The notes below the pieces were generated by a model that was not told the DNA's origin, made no database searches, and saw only the letters and a program-made list of their open reading frames with translations. From the NCBI GenBank assembly GCA_023662705.1, contig JAMPIM010000041.1, positions 1 through 14,816 on the forward strand: a stretch of 14,816 nucleotides of DNA. The letters run 5' to 3'. The DNA comes from Candidatus Gastranaerophilales bacterium (GTDB taxonomy: Bacteria > Cyanobacteriota > Vampirovibrionia > Gastranaerophilales > Gastranaerophilaceae). The translations under genes and the position numbers were made by a program. This document shows, in pieces, positions 1 to 7,005 of this stretch (positions are counted from its first letter, which is position 1; every line of letters starts with the position of its first letter).

Positions 1-88
1 AAGGCAATTTAATCTTAGCTAAAAACTTTATAAATATAAGGTTAGATATAGGTTACATTTTTAAGGTTAATTGGAAAGGCAGGTTATT

Positions 89-1228
89 ATGTCAGGTCAA
101 TATGCTATTGATTCTATCGGGATGAATCCGTATTTTATGGGTGCTTATAATTTCCCGAATGCAAATTATATGACAACTCAGCAAACAACCCCAACAACAG
201 CAGTTTCTGATACTACAGCAACAGAAACCGCACCTGCTGTAATACAGAAAAAAGAAGAAGAGAAAAAAGATAATTCAACCGCTAAATTAATTGTAGGTAC
301 CGCATTAGTTCTCGGAGCTGCTTATTTATGCAAAAAAGCACACGGCATTGGAGAAGGCGCAACTGCAATGGAAAAAATAAAGGACGGTTTTAGCCAATGG
401 GGTAAAAAGCTGACAGGTAAAGCTAAAGACTTAAAAGATAAAGTTATTAAGCCTGAAAAATTTAGCGTAACCCAAGTCGGCGACCAAACTGTTTGTACAA
501 TCCCGGGTAAGAAAAATGTTATAAAAGGAGCAACTACAGATATTGCCGCTCAAGCAGAAAAATTAGGAGTTTCCACTGAAATAGCCGAACTTGCAAGCAA
601 AGAATCAAATATCCTTTCATATACGATTAAAGATGCAGGAAATACAATTACTGTTCGCGGAGGAAACATTGTAGGATTTAAAAACTCAGCAGGCGAAGCA
701 ATTGATATCAAAAAATTAACCGCTCCAATGACAGAAAGCGATATCACTTACAGCAAATCAATAAAAGAATTAATGGAAAAAGTCGGCAAACGTGACACAA
801 CTGTATTGAGCCAGCTTGAAAATGTCTACTACACTCAAACAGCTAACGGCACAACCCGCAGATTTGTTGCCAATGCAACAGATCCGAACAAAAACGGATT
901 ACGCGGTGTAATAACCAACCGATTTGAAGTAGGTTCCGATACCGTTAAACAATACAGACAACATAACGAACCCGTAAGCAAAGCGCTTGATGCACTAAAA
1001 GAAGGCAAGACCGACGGACTTAAAATTGCAGAAGCACAATGCGATGTTGCAGGAATCGGTAAATTCAAAATTGAGAACGGTGAAATTGCAGGCATAACAG
1101 TAGGCGATACTTATTACAAAAAAGGTTCTGAAAGATTTGATGCTCTGTTATTCGACCATAAAGAAGCGTTTGAAAACGTACTCAAAAACAAAGAACAATA
1201 TACCGATATAGTTTATCACATGGCTTAA
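89..1228 (+). CDS. Unassigned single-pass membrane protein with Asn/Thr-rich head
   Basis: I do not recognise this 379-residue protein. Residues 1-50 are Asn-, Tyr-, Thr- and Ala-rich with no charged clusters. A short Lys/Glu linker (54-62) follows, then one hydrophobic segment (about 64-80, from TAKLIVG to AAYL) flanked by lysines, and then a roughly 300-residue mostly polar region with alternating beta-like and helical stretches and only two cysteines. There is no N-terminal signal peptide, so the internal segment probably anchors it. I chose the ATG at 89 because AAAGG and AGG (75-83) lie just upstream of it. An in-frame TTG at 71 would add six residues but would place that ribosome site inside the gene. 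It is transcribed alone toward a strong terminator. Similar head architecture occurs in the 711-residue protein at 9286-11421, but I see no clear sequence homology. Function unknown. Confidence 0.75.
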   Translation: MSGQYAIDSIGMNPYFMGAYNFPNANYMTTQQTTPTTAVSDTTATETAPAVIQKKEEEKKDNSTAKLIVGTALVLGAAYLCKKAHGIGEGATAMEKIKDGFSQWGKKLTGKAKDLKDKVIKPEKFSVTQVGDQTVCTIPGKKNVIKGATTDIAAQAEKLGVSTEIAELASKESNILSYTIKDAGNTITVRGGNIVGFKNSAGEAIDIKKLTAPMTESDITYSKSIKELMEKVGKRDTTVLSQLENVYYTQTANGTTRRFVANATDPNKNGLRGVITNRFEVGSDTVKQYRQHNEPVSKALDALKEGKTDGLKIAEAQCDVAGIGKFKIENGEIAGITVGDTYYKKGSERFDALLFDHKEAFENVLKNKEQYTDIVYHMA

Positions 1229-1241
1229 ATATCAACCAAAC

Positions 1242-1272
1242 GAGGGGAAATACCCTCTCGCGACCGAGAGGG
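1242..1272 (+). other. Alternative hairpins overlapping the terminator
   Basis: GAGGG (1242-1246) can pair with CCCTC (1253-1257). The same second arm, extended as CCCTCTCG (1253-1260), can instead pair perfectly with CGAGAGGG (1265-1272) across a 4-base loop. The last pairing uses bases that also form the left arm of the terminator (from 1268), so the three hairpins are mutually exclusive in sequence. This is the geometry of an attenuator, but it lies after the stop codon of the + gene, so it may only tune 3'-end formation or be a decayed repeat. Confidence 0.5.
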
Positions 1273-1298
1273 CGGCTCTTCTGAGCCGCCCTCTTTTT
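1268..1298 (+). terminator. Rho-independent terminator
   Basis: A perfect 11-bp GC-rich stem (1268-1278 with 1283-1293) closes a 4-base loop and is followed directly by five T (1294-1298). It ends transcription of the membrane-protein gene 40 bases upstream. It carries a U-tract only for the + strand. Read from the other strand the stem is followed by TCGGTC, so it is not an obvious terminator for the lemA cluster that converges on it. Confidence 0.92.
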
Positions 1299-1349
1299 AT
1301 AGTAGTCCTCGACTGACTTTACTTCAAATGGGTGCACTTTGGTTGGAAT

Positions 1350-1925
1350 TTAGAATTCAACTTTTGGAGCAGCTTTCTCTGCCTCGCTGATTTCAAAATA
1401 TTCTCGTTGTTTTATTCCTGTCAGTCCTGCTACCAGAGAAGTCGGAAAGGTTCTTATCAAAGCATTTATTGATTTAACGCTTTCATTGTAATCTCGTCTT
1501 GCAACAGTCAAACGGTTTTCTGTTCCCGCAAGTTCATCCTGAAGCCCGATAAACGATTTATCTGCTTTTAAATTCGGATAGTTTTCTACTACAACCAGCA
1601 GTCTTCCCAGTGCACTATTTAATTCATTCGCACTGTTTTGAACAGCTTTAACATCATTCGCACCCATAGCACCCGAAAGTTTAGCGCGAGCTTCCGCAAT
1701 ATTGGTAAAAATCTCGTTTTCATGAGCAGCATAACCCTTAACAGTATTAACCAGATTCGGTATCAAATCATTTCTGCGCTTAAGCTGATTTTCCACCTGC
1801 GCCCAATTTGCAGAAACACCCTCGTCCATAACCTGTAATCGATTATACGTTCCGATAAAAAAGCTCGCGATTCCGATTATTATCAGAACAACTATTGCTA
1901 AAATTACAAATCCAAATTGTTTCAT
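1350..1925 (-). CDS. lemA: LemA family membrane-anchored protein
   Basis: 191 residues with a single N-terminal membrane segment (about 4-26), then the LemA helical domain. Signature stretches are visible: NQLKRRNDLIPNLVNTVKGYA (about 45-66), VENYPNLKA (about 112-120) and ENRLTVARRDYNESV with the FPT element after it. Length matches the family. The family is a coiled four-helix-type domain exposed outside the membrane with its N-terminus inserted. The biochemical role is not settled, although it recurs beside TPM-domain proteins. AAGGAGG at 1930-1936 lies 4 bases before the ATG, a very strong ribosome site. It follows the TPM gene by 20 bases and is the last gene of the minus-strand cluster. 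Confidence 0.93.
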   Translation of the reverse strand: MKQFGFVILAIVVLIIIGIASFFIGTYNRLQVMDEGVSANWAQVENQLKRRNDLIPNLVNTVKGYAAHENEIFTNIAEARAKLSGAMGANDVKAVQNSANELNSALGRLLVVVENYPNLKADKSFIGLQDELAGTENRLTVARRDYNESVKSINALIRTFPTSLVAGLTGIKQREYFEISEAEKAAPKVEF

Positions 1926-1945
1926 TATTCCTCCTTATATTTTCC

Positions 1946-2605
1946 CTACCATCTGCGTGAAGCTCCGCCTCCGCCAAAACCTCCTCCGCCGCCGAAGCCT
2001 CCGAAATATGTGCCTCCGCCGCGGCCGCCATAGAATCCGCCAAATAAAAACCATAGTAAAAGCATTAAAAATATATAGCTCATATCAGGTTGTGGTGAAA
2101 CAGATTTTTCAGCTCCGATTTTCACACCATAAGAGTCTGCAATATCAACCGCTAAAGCTGATGTACCCTCAAAAATTCCCCTCTCATAATCTCCGATTCT
2201 GAAATACGGTATCATATAATCATCAAGAATTCGTCCTGCATGAGCATCCGTTACAGCACCTTCTAAACCATAGCCGATTTCTATACGTGCTTCTCGTTCA
2301 TTAGGAACAACAAGAATAACTGCACCGTTATTAAGTTTTTTATCTCCAATCTTATAATCCCTTCCAATATTTAATGAAACTTCATCAATCGGACGGTTAT
2401 TTAGAGTTTTTAGAGTCACGACTGCAACATCAGCTTTTGTTTTCTGCTGCAAATCATATAAAAAAGAATTCATTACAGATTCCGTATGCGGTGATAATAT
2501 GCCCGCTTCATCTGCTATAAATCCGTTAAAATCTAATGCCAATCCCGAAAGCACTGTAAAAAAGTATATTATTGAAAGCAAAAAACTCCTGAACATAGTT
2601 TGCAT
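1946..2605 (-). CDS. TPM-domain exported membrane protein, YgcG-like
   Basis: About 220 residues in the order signal peptide, TPM domain, membrane segment, glycine-rich tail. The signal is hydrophobic from FRSFLL to SGLA, with DFNGFIADEAGILS beginning the TPM (TLP18.3/Psb32/MOLO-1) domain. KADVAVVTLKTLNNRPIDE and NGAVILVVPNEREARIEIGYGLEG are domain hallmarks. A C-terminal hydrophobic stretch (YIFLMLLLWFLFGG) precedes a tail of FGG and GGG runs ending ASRRW, typical of this family. It is paired with lemA 20 bases downstream, as in many bacteria, suggesting an envelope role; the enzymatic function is uncertain. The start is unsettled: TTG 2614, ATG 2605 and ATG 2596 are in frame and none has a Shine-Dalgarno sequence. 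ATG 2596 lies 7 bases after CATAAT (2604-2609), compatible with a leaderless start there. Confidence 0.9.
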   Translation of the reverse strand: MQTMFRSFLLSIIYFFTVLSGLALDFNGFIADEAGILSPHTESVMNSFLYDLQQKTKADVAVVTLKTLNNRPIDEVSLNIGRDYKIGDKKLNNGAVILVVPNEREARIEIGYGLEGAVTDAHAGRILDDYMIPYFRIGDYERGIFEGTSALAVDIADSYGVKIGAEKSVSPQPDMSYIFLMLLLWFLFGGFYGGRGGGTYFGGFGGGGGFGGGGASRRW

Positions 2606-2644
2606 TATGTTCAAGTTTATTAATTAAGTAAATTACATAATCGG

Positions 2645-3643
2645 CTAAATAATAGCCCCGCCTATTAAATGTCCGTCGTTAATATCATACAGAACGCATG
2701 CCTGACCTTTTGTAATCGCAGACACGGGCTCATCAAACACTATTTTTGCACCATTAATTTTTGCCTTAACAGCCTGCATATTGTATCTGATTTTAACAAG
2801 TGCGTCAAATTCTCCCGACCAGCTAACGCCATTAAGCACCAGTTCGCGCGTGAATAAATCATCTTTTCCGCCGACATAAACCGTATTTGTTTGAGGTTCA
2901 ATCTCAATTACATACAAAGGATAAGGCGCCGCAATACCGATTCCTTTTCTTTGTCCGATTGTATATTGCCAGAAACCGTCGTGATGACCGAGAATTTTTC
3001 CCGTAGATTTTTCGACAAAATTACCTTTTTTCGCACCAAAAGCATTATTCAAATATTTTTTTGTAGTCATTGGAGCTTTAATAAAACAAATATCCTGACT
3101 CTCTTTTGATGATTTTGGCGGTAAATCATATTTTTCAGCTAAAGCACGAACTTCGTCTTTTTTATATTTTGATAACGGAAATAATGTCCTCTCTAACTTA
3201 TCCCCATCAAGCATAAACAAGAAATATAACTGGTCTTTGTGTTCATCAGATGCAGGATAAAGCTTTCCGTCCTTTATATTTGCATAATGTCCTGTTGCAA
3301 TATAATCCGCACCTAGAACATTCACTGCATAATCAAATAAACATCCCCATTTAATATATTTGTTACACATTATACAAGGATTTGGAGTTTGGGCATTAGC
3401 ATAAGATTCTTCAAAATACTTAATAACTTTTTCGCCAAATTCTTTTGAAGCATCATAAACATAATGCTCAATACCGAGTTTATCAGCAACATTTTTAGCA
3501 TTCTTAACTACGGTATCAAAGTCTTCCGAGCAGGTCATTTTGCCTGTTAAACCAACAACCTCGTAACCTTCTTCAAGCAAAAGCTTAGCGGTAACAGCAC
3601 TGTCAACACCGCCTGATAATGCTACAGCGACCTTCTTACTCAT
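2645..3643 (-). CDS. mnmA: tRNA-specific 2-thiouridylase MnmA
   Basis: 332 residues. It is an ATP-dependent enzyme that adds sulfur at C2 of the wobble uridine of Lys, Glu and Gln tRNAs, using persulfide sulfur. The PP-loop SGGVDS is at 10-15. The two catalytic cysteines are recognisable as Cys93 in NPCIMCNKYIK and Cys186 in SQDICFI. GADYIATGHYA (111-121), DQLYFL (137-142) and TIGQRKGIGI (228-237) are further family motifs. It is somewhat shorter than the usual 350-370 residues, with the beta-barrel C-terminus present but compact. Cys90, in the position where enterobacterial enzymes have Asp, makes an extra CxxC. The start overlaps the end of the preceding 244-codon gene by 8 bases, and AAAAGG lies about 9 bases upstream, so the two are probably translationally coupled. 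Confidence 0.97.
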   Translation of the reverse strand: MSKKVAVALSGGVDSAVTAKLLLEEGYEVVGLTGKMTCSEDFDTVVKNAKNVADKLGIEHYVYDASKEFGEKVIKYFEESYANAQTPNPCIMCNKYIKWGCLFDYAVNVLGADYIATGHYANIKDGKLYPASDEHKDQLYFLFMLDGDKLERTLFPLSKYKKDEVRALAEKYDLPPKSSKESQDICFIKAPMTTKKYLNNAFGAKKGNFVEKSTGKILGHHDGFWQYTIGQRKGIGIAAPYPLYVIEIEPQTNTVYVGGKDDLFTRELVLNGVSWSGEFDALVKIRYNMQAVKAKINGAKIVFDEPVSAITKGQACVLYDINDGHLIGGAII

Positions 3644-4370
3644 CTAAAAGAACCTTTTCTCCGTAAGCTGTTAATCTGTATTCGCTTGCACCGATTAACC
3701 CCGTTAAATCAGGAAGACATTCAATATAATCTCTGTTAATAGCTTCCTGTAATACAGCATGGTCAATAATAACAGCTATATTCTGCATCAATTTTGCATT
3801 TAATTGTTTAAGAGTAAATCTTGGTTTTTGCTCATACTGCGTAAAATAATAAGCAGTCAAAAGCAAGTAGTCAATTTTTCTTTCAATTTTTCTTGCACTG
3901 ATATAGTTCAAGAAAGCATTATCTTTTTTGATAGAAGGGCTTGTTTTAAAAGTCAACTCTGTTTGAGGATTATTCATAGAGTTTTCTAAAATGTTATCAA
4001 ACACCCCTCCTTGAGAAGCTCTATCAGCAACTGTTTCGCCGCCTGTAGGAGCATAAAAAATATCCAAATCATTCTTAGAAGGAGCAGGAACTTCTTCTTT
4101 AACAACAGGTTTTGGAGCTTCTTCAATCACAGGATTCGGTATCTCACGTTTGCGTGCCAGCTGAGCTTCAATATTTTTCTTAGTAATTTCTTCTTCAGCT
4201 CTAATTTGAGTATTTACGATATTTTTACACTCTTTAGCCTTACGTGTACGTGCATACTCACCTGCTTGTTTAACCCACAGTTCAAACTGCTCAACAACAA
4301 GCTCTCTGTCTGTTGTAGATAAATCAAGCTGATATTTACCTTTTTTAATTCTGAATGAATAAGTTGCCAT
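3636..4370 (-). CDS. Unassigned protein: small beta-beta-alpha head, winged-helix-like end
   Basis: 244 residues, not recognised as a named family. Residues 1-40 (from YSFRIKKGKYQLDL to VVEQFELWVKQ) align along their whole length with the 40-residue protein encoded just upstream. A charged helical segment (41-75) and a Pro/Glu/Lys-rich linker (76-98) follow. The last ~85 residues (from KIDYLLLTAYYF through RFTLKQLNAKL and LQEAINRDYIECLPD to YRLTAYGEKVLLDE) have the helix, helix, beta-wing order of a winged-helix domain. This suggests DNA or protein binding, by inference only. There is no signal peptide or membrane segment, so it is cytoplasmic. AGGGA sits 5-6 bases before the ATG and overlaps the TAG stop of the small gene. 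Its own end overlaps mnmA by 8 bases. Confidence 0.85.
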   Translation of the reverse strand: MATYSFRIKKGKYQLDLSTTDRELVVEQFELWVKQAGEYARTRKAKECKNIVNTQIRAEEEITKKNIEAQLARKREIPNPVIEEAPKPVVKEEVPAPSKNDLDIFYAPTGGETVADRASQGGVFDNILENSMNNPQTELTFKTSPSIKKDNAFLNYISARKIERKIDYLLLTAYYFTQYEQKPRFTLKQLNAKLMQNIAVIIDHAVLQEAINRDYIECLPDLTGLIGASEYRLTAYGEKVLLDE

Positions 4371-4376
4371 AAGTCC

Positions 4377-4499
4377 CTAATCTTGATTTAATAACTCTTC
4401 TCTCCATTTATTAAGCTGTTCTTCCACGAATTCTAAATCATCGGATTTTAATTCAATTTCGATATCACCTTTTTTCATTTTGAAAACGTATTCGTGCAT
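4377..4499 (-). CDS. 40-residue protein homologous to the N-terminus of its downstream neighbour
   Basis: A complete 40-codon frame from ATG (4497-4499) to TAG (4377-4379), below common length cut-offs. AAGGAGGA at 4503-4510 is an almost perfect ribosome site 3-4 bases upstream. The protein begins MHEYVFKMKKGDIEIEL, continues KSDDLEFVEEQLNKW and ends EELLNQD. Aligned without gaps to residues 1-40 of the 244-residue protein, it shares Y4, F6, K9, K10, G11, L17, D21, V25, E27, Q28 and W32, plus conservative changes at most other core positions. Predicted fold: two beta strands, an acidic turn, one helix. It is separated from the next gene by 6 bases. I infer that the two products are made together and may dimerise or compete through this domain; function unknown. 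Confidence 0.85.
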   Translation of the reverse strand: MHEYVFKMKKGDIEIELKSDDLEFVEEQLNKWREELLNQD

Positions 4500-4554
4500 A
4501 AATCCTCCTTAATAAAAAGAGTCTACCATGAAAGAAAGTAAATATACAAGTATG

Positions 4555-5787
4555 TTAAGTTTCTAAATATTTTTTGCCGACTAATTCATCAGGTAAGAAC
4601 TGCTGATAAACATCAGGTGCGTCATGCGAATAAATATAACCTTCACCAAATCCGTATTTTTTAGCATCTTTGTAATGACAATCTCTCAAGTGCATAGGAG
4701 GTGCAAAATCATTACCTGCTTCAATATCAGCTAAAGCCATATCAATCGCCATACATACTTTATTTGATTTAGGAGCGCGCGCAACATAAGCAACGGCATT
4801 TGCCAGCGGAATCCTGCCTTCTGGAAGCCCTATGATTTCAACCGCACGATACGCATCGATTGCAATTCGCATAGCAGCAGGATCAGCAAGCCCTACATCT
4901 TCCGCTGCACAGACAATTAATCTTCTTGCAATAAATCTCGGGTCTTCTCCGGCTTCAATCATCTTAGCAAGATAATAAATTGCAGCATCCGCATCAGAAC
5001 CGCGCAAACTCTTTTGAAAAGCAGAAGCACAATCATAATGCTCTTGTATTGAATATCTCGTATTTCTTTTTTGTGTAATACTTTCCAAAATTTCAACAGA
5101 CAAAAGCCTAGTATCATTAGAGAAATTACTGGCAAAATAAGAATTTTCTACCATATTTAATGCGGTTCTCGCATCTCCTCTGGCATTATTGACAATAAAC
5201 TTAACAACATCTTCTTCATACTGAACAGGCTGATAATTCTTTTCCAGATACTGAAATCCGCGATTAACAATTTTTGCCATACTGACATCATTAATAGGAT
5301 TAAGCCTTATAACCTGAACTCTTGATATAAGTGCAGGAACAACCTGAAACGAAGGATTTTCGGTAGTTGAACCAATTAAAAACAAAGTACCGTTTTCCAG
5401 ATGCGGAAGCAGGGCATCCTGCTGTGTTTTGGAATAACGATGAATTTCATCTATGAAAAGAATTGTTTTTTGTCCTGCTCTTAAAGCTTCACGAGCTTTT
5501 TCAACAGTATCTTTAATATCTTTTACACCTGACGAAACAGCTGAAAGTTCAATAAACTGCGCCTCAACCTTTGTTGCAATTAATCTTGCAAGAGTAGTTT
5601 TTCCACAACCCGGAGTACCCCATAAAATCAGGGAAAATAATCTCTGGGTTTTCAAAAGATTTAAAAGCGGAGAATTTGGCGCAACAACATTAGACTGACC
5701 GAGAAAATCATCCAGTGTTTTTGGACGCATAAGCTCGGCAAGCGGTTTTTGTTTATTTACTTCTTCCAGTTGCGAAAATAAATCCAT
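4555..5787 (-). CDS. rarA: Replication-associated recombination AAA+ ATPase RarA (MgsA)
   Basis: 410 residues, normal for the family. RarA is an AAA+ clamp-loader-like ATPase that acts at stalled replication forks and gapped DNA with SSB. LAELMRPKTLDDFLGQ opens the protein. Walker A is GTPGCGKTT (57-65), Walker B ILFIDEIHRY (109-118), sensor 1 GSTTENPSF (139-147), and the arginine-finger segment ALISRVQ has Arg156. NARGDARTALN (201-211) is sensor 2. The tetramerisation/MgsA C-terminal part is recognisable from IYYLAKMIEAGEDPRFIARRL (270-290) to PPMHLRD (363-369). There is no Shine-Dalgarno sequence before the ATG. Instead TATTAT lies exactly 6 bases upstream, so the gene may have its own leaderless transcript as well as read-through from the gene 18 bases upstream. 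Confidence 0.97.
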   Translation of the reverse strand: MDLFSQLEEVNKQKPLAELMRPKTLDDFLGQSNVVAPNSPLLNLLKTQRLFSLILWGTPGCGKTTLARLIATKVEAQFIELSAVSSGVKDIKDTVEKAREALRAGQKTILFIDEIHRYSKTQQDALLPHLENGTLFLIGSTTENPSFQVVPALISRVQVIRLNPINDVSMAKIVNRGFQYLEKNYQPVQYEEDVVKFIVNNARGDARTALNMVENSYFASNFSNDTRLLSVEILESITQKRNTRYSIQEHYDCASAFQKSLRGSDADAAIYYLAKMIEAGEDPRFIARRLIVCAAEDVGLADPAAMRIAIDAYRAVEIIGLPEGRIPLANAVAYVARAPKSNKVCMAIDMALADIEAGNDFAPPMHLRDCHYKDAKKYGFGEGYIYSHDAPDVYQQFLPDELVGKKYLET

Positions 5788-5793
5788 AACAAA

Positions 5794-5799
5794 ATAATA
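5794..5799 (-). promoter_or_regulatory. Candidate -10 box of a leaderless rarA transcript
   Basis: On the minus strand TATTAT is followed by TTTGTT and then the rarA ATG, so a start 7 bases after the box would be the A of the start codon. I see no convincing -35 at normal spacing. The call rests on the identical 6-base spacing at two other genes in this window and on the absence of a ribosome site. Confidence 0.35.
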
Positions 5800-5805
5800 T
5801 CACAA

Positions 5806-6921
5806 TTAGTGATTATAGTCTCTTAATTCGGGACGAGAATTGTCATAATCACCGAAAAGAGTATTCTTTTTGTTACGTTTAAAGTCAATAGAATCAATAA
5901 CTTCCGTATCAGTCACAGGTTCTTTTTTGAAAACAGCATTCTTTACATTACTTGCACCGTTCTGAACCTTGTTTTTAATCTCGTTAAAACCCGAACCATA
6001 CACAGGAGTTGCCTTAACTTCCAACTTAGCCTGCTCTTGTTTAAGTTTTTTCTCTTCGCGTGATTGTTTGATTTGAGCTTTTTTATCTTCTATTTTAACT
6101 TTTGTATCTTCCTTAAAAGCTTCATAATCAGCTTTTCTTTGTGCGTAAACTTTATCATATTCTTTACCTAAATGTCTGTATTTTTTAGTAAAGACATTGT
6201 CAATATTTCCCATATCGTAATATATTTGTTTAGATTCTTTCGCGTAAACAGTCTCAGGCAAAACATTCTTCTGAACATTTTCTGCGATTTGAGGGCAAAC
6301 ATATCTTGAATAATCTTTAATCTTACTCAACTGTTCTGTTTGCGGAGATGTACCGCGTGTAATAATTCTGTTTTCGCAAACACTTATCGTTTTATAATAA
6401 GTATCTGACCAAAGTTTTTGATTATTATTGGTATCCACAAGAACCGCATAAGTAGAAACTTTATATGCTGGGTCTACAACAGAAGCACCGGGAATATTCA
6501 AAAAATCCCAAGGAGTTCTTCTTAGAATATAGTTTTCTGCATCTATATATGATGTCATTAAAAGCACATATCGTGAATTTGTTTTATTTGCGAGTTTTTT
6601 TAATGCAACATAATCAACATTATAAGAAGTTTTAAAACGGGAAGTCATATTTTTTGCAGTCAGCATGCTTGAAGAATCGTTTTTCAAAAGATTCCTTGTT
6701 TCGCTGACAGTAGGCGCTTTAATATAATCGGTATTGTTCAAAATTGATACAACTTCATCCGCAAAAAACTCAGCAGAAGCATTATAAATATATGAATCTA
6801 TTGCTGCATTTTCTGTCACAATGTTATCAGGAACAACCAATACCTTATAGTCTTCCGCAAAAACTTTAGGCGCAAAACAAATAACTATCCCAACTACTAA
6901 TAATTTTAATAAATCTCTCAC
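5806..6921 (-). CDS. Exported protein with TolB/CsgG/LpoB-like head and coiled-coil tail
   Basis: 371 residues from the GTG at 6919-6921. Residues 1-22 are a signal peptide: RDLLK, then LLVVGIVICFAP, with cleavage after KVFA before EDYK. Residues about 24-185 alternate strands and helices. DYKVLVVPDNI, RYVLLMTSYIDAENY (118-131) and STYAVLVDTNNNQKLWSDTYY (156-176) recall the nucleotide-free Rossmann-like fold of CsgG/LpoB/TolB-N periplasmic proteins. That is a fold-level guess. Residues about 255-302 are Lys/Glu/Gln-rich and probably coiled coil, followed by a polar tail. An in-frame TTG (6957) and ATG (6945) lie upstream, but a strong extended -10 promoter sits across them and no ribosome site precedes either, so I prefer the GTG. 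It heads the minus-strand cluster, 18 bases before rarA. Confidence 0.8.
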   Translation of the reverse strand: MRDLLKLLVVGIVICFAPKVFAEDYKVLVVPDNIVTENAAIDSYIYNASAEFFADEVVSILNNTDYIKAPTVSETRNLLKNDSSSMLTAKNMTSRFKTSYNVDYVALKKLANKTNSRYVLLMTSYIDAENYILRRTPWDFLNIPGASVVDPAYKVSTYAVLVDTNNNQKLWSDTYYKTISVCENRIITRGTSPQTEQLSKIKDYSRYVCPQIAENVQKNVLPETVYAKESKQIYYDMGNIDNVFTKKYRHLGKEYDKVYAQRKADYEAFKEDTKVKIEDKKAQIKQSREEKKLKQEQAKLEVKATPVYGSGFNEIKNKVQNGASNVKNAVFKKEPVTDTEVIDSIDFKRNKKNTLFGDYDNSRPELRDYNH

Positions 6922-6927
6922 ATTAGG

Positions 6928-6957
6928 ATTATAGCATAAATGCATGTTGTTATGCAA
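6928..6957 (-). promoter_or_regulatory. Extended -10 promoter for the minus-strand cluster
   Basis: The minus strand reads TTGCAT (6957-6952), an 18-base gap, then TGC before a perfect TATAAT (6933-6928). The TGn makes it an extended -10, which compensates for the poor second half of the -35. The expected start, 7 bases on, is the G of the GTG at 6921, implying a leaderless mRNA. Its -35 touches the -35 of the divergent + promoter. Confidence 0.7.
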
Positions 6958-6975
6958 TTTTATTTTTGATATTAT
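6947..6975 (+). promoter_or_regulatory. Promoter for the decarboxylase-gmk unit
   Basis: TTGTTA (6947-6952) and TATTAT (6970-6975) are separated by 17 bases and match consensus at 4/6 and 5/6. Expected start near 6982, giving a leader of about 24 bases. AGAGGG (6989-6994) is the ribosome site, 11 bases before the ATG, slightly far. The -35 shares base 6952 with the minus-strand promoter, so RNA polymerase probably cannot occupy both at once. Confidence 0.6.
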
Positions 6976-7005
6976 AAATGGAAATATTAGAGGGAAAAAA
7001 TATAC

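Noticed and set aside
71..88. TTG at 71 as the start of the first gene
   Set aside because: The ATG at 89 has AAAGG/AGG at a good distance, whereas the TTG has no ribosome site.
1843..2202. Open frames opposite and offset to the glycine-rich tail and body of the TPM gene
   Set aside because: They are shadows: the Ala-rich frame comes from Gly codons read one base off, with no ribosome site and a clear real gene in another frame.
4011..4322. 103-codon + frame opposite the 244-residue protein gene
   Set aside because: It is antisense to a gene with homologous-domain support and overlaps its linker; no ribosome site or family motif.
6922..6957. TTG 6957 or ATG 6945 as the start of the exported protein
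   Set aside because: Both lie inside a strong extended -10 promoter, neither has a ribosome site, and the signal peptide is complete from the GTG at 6921.
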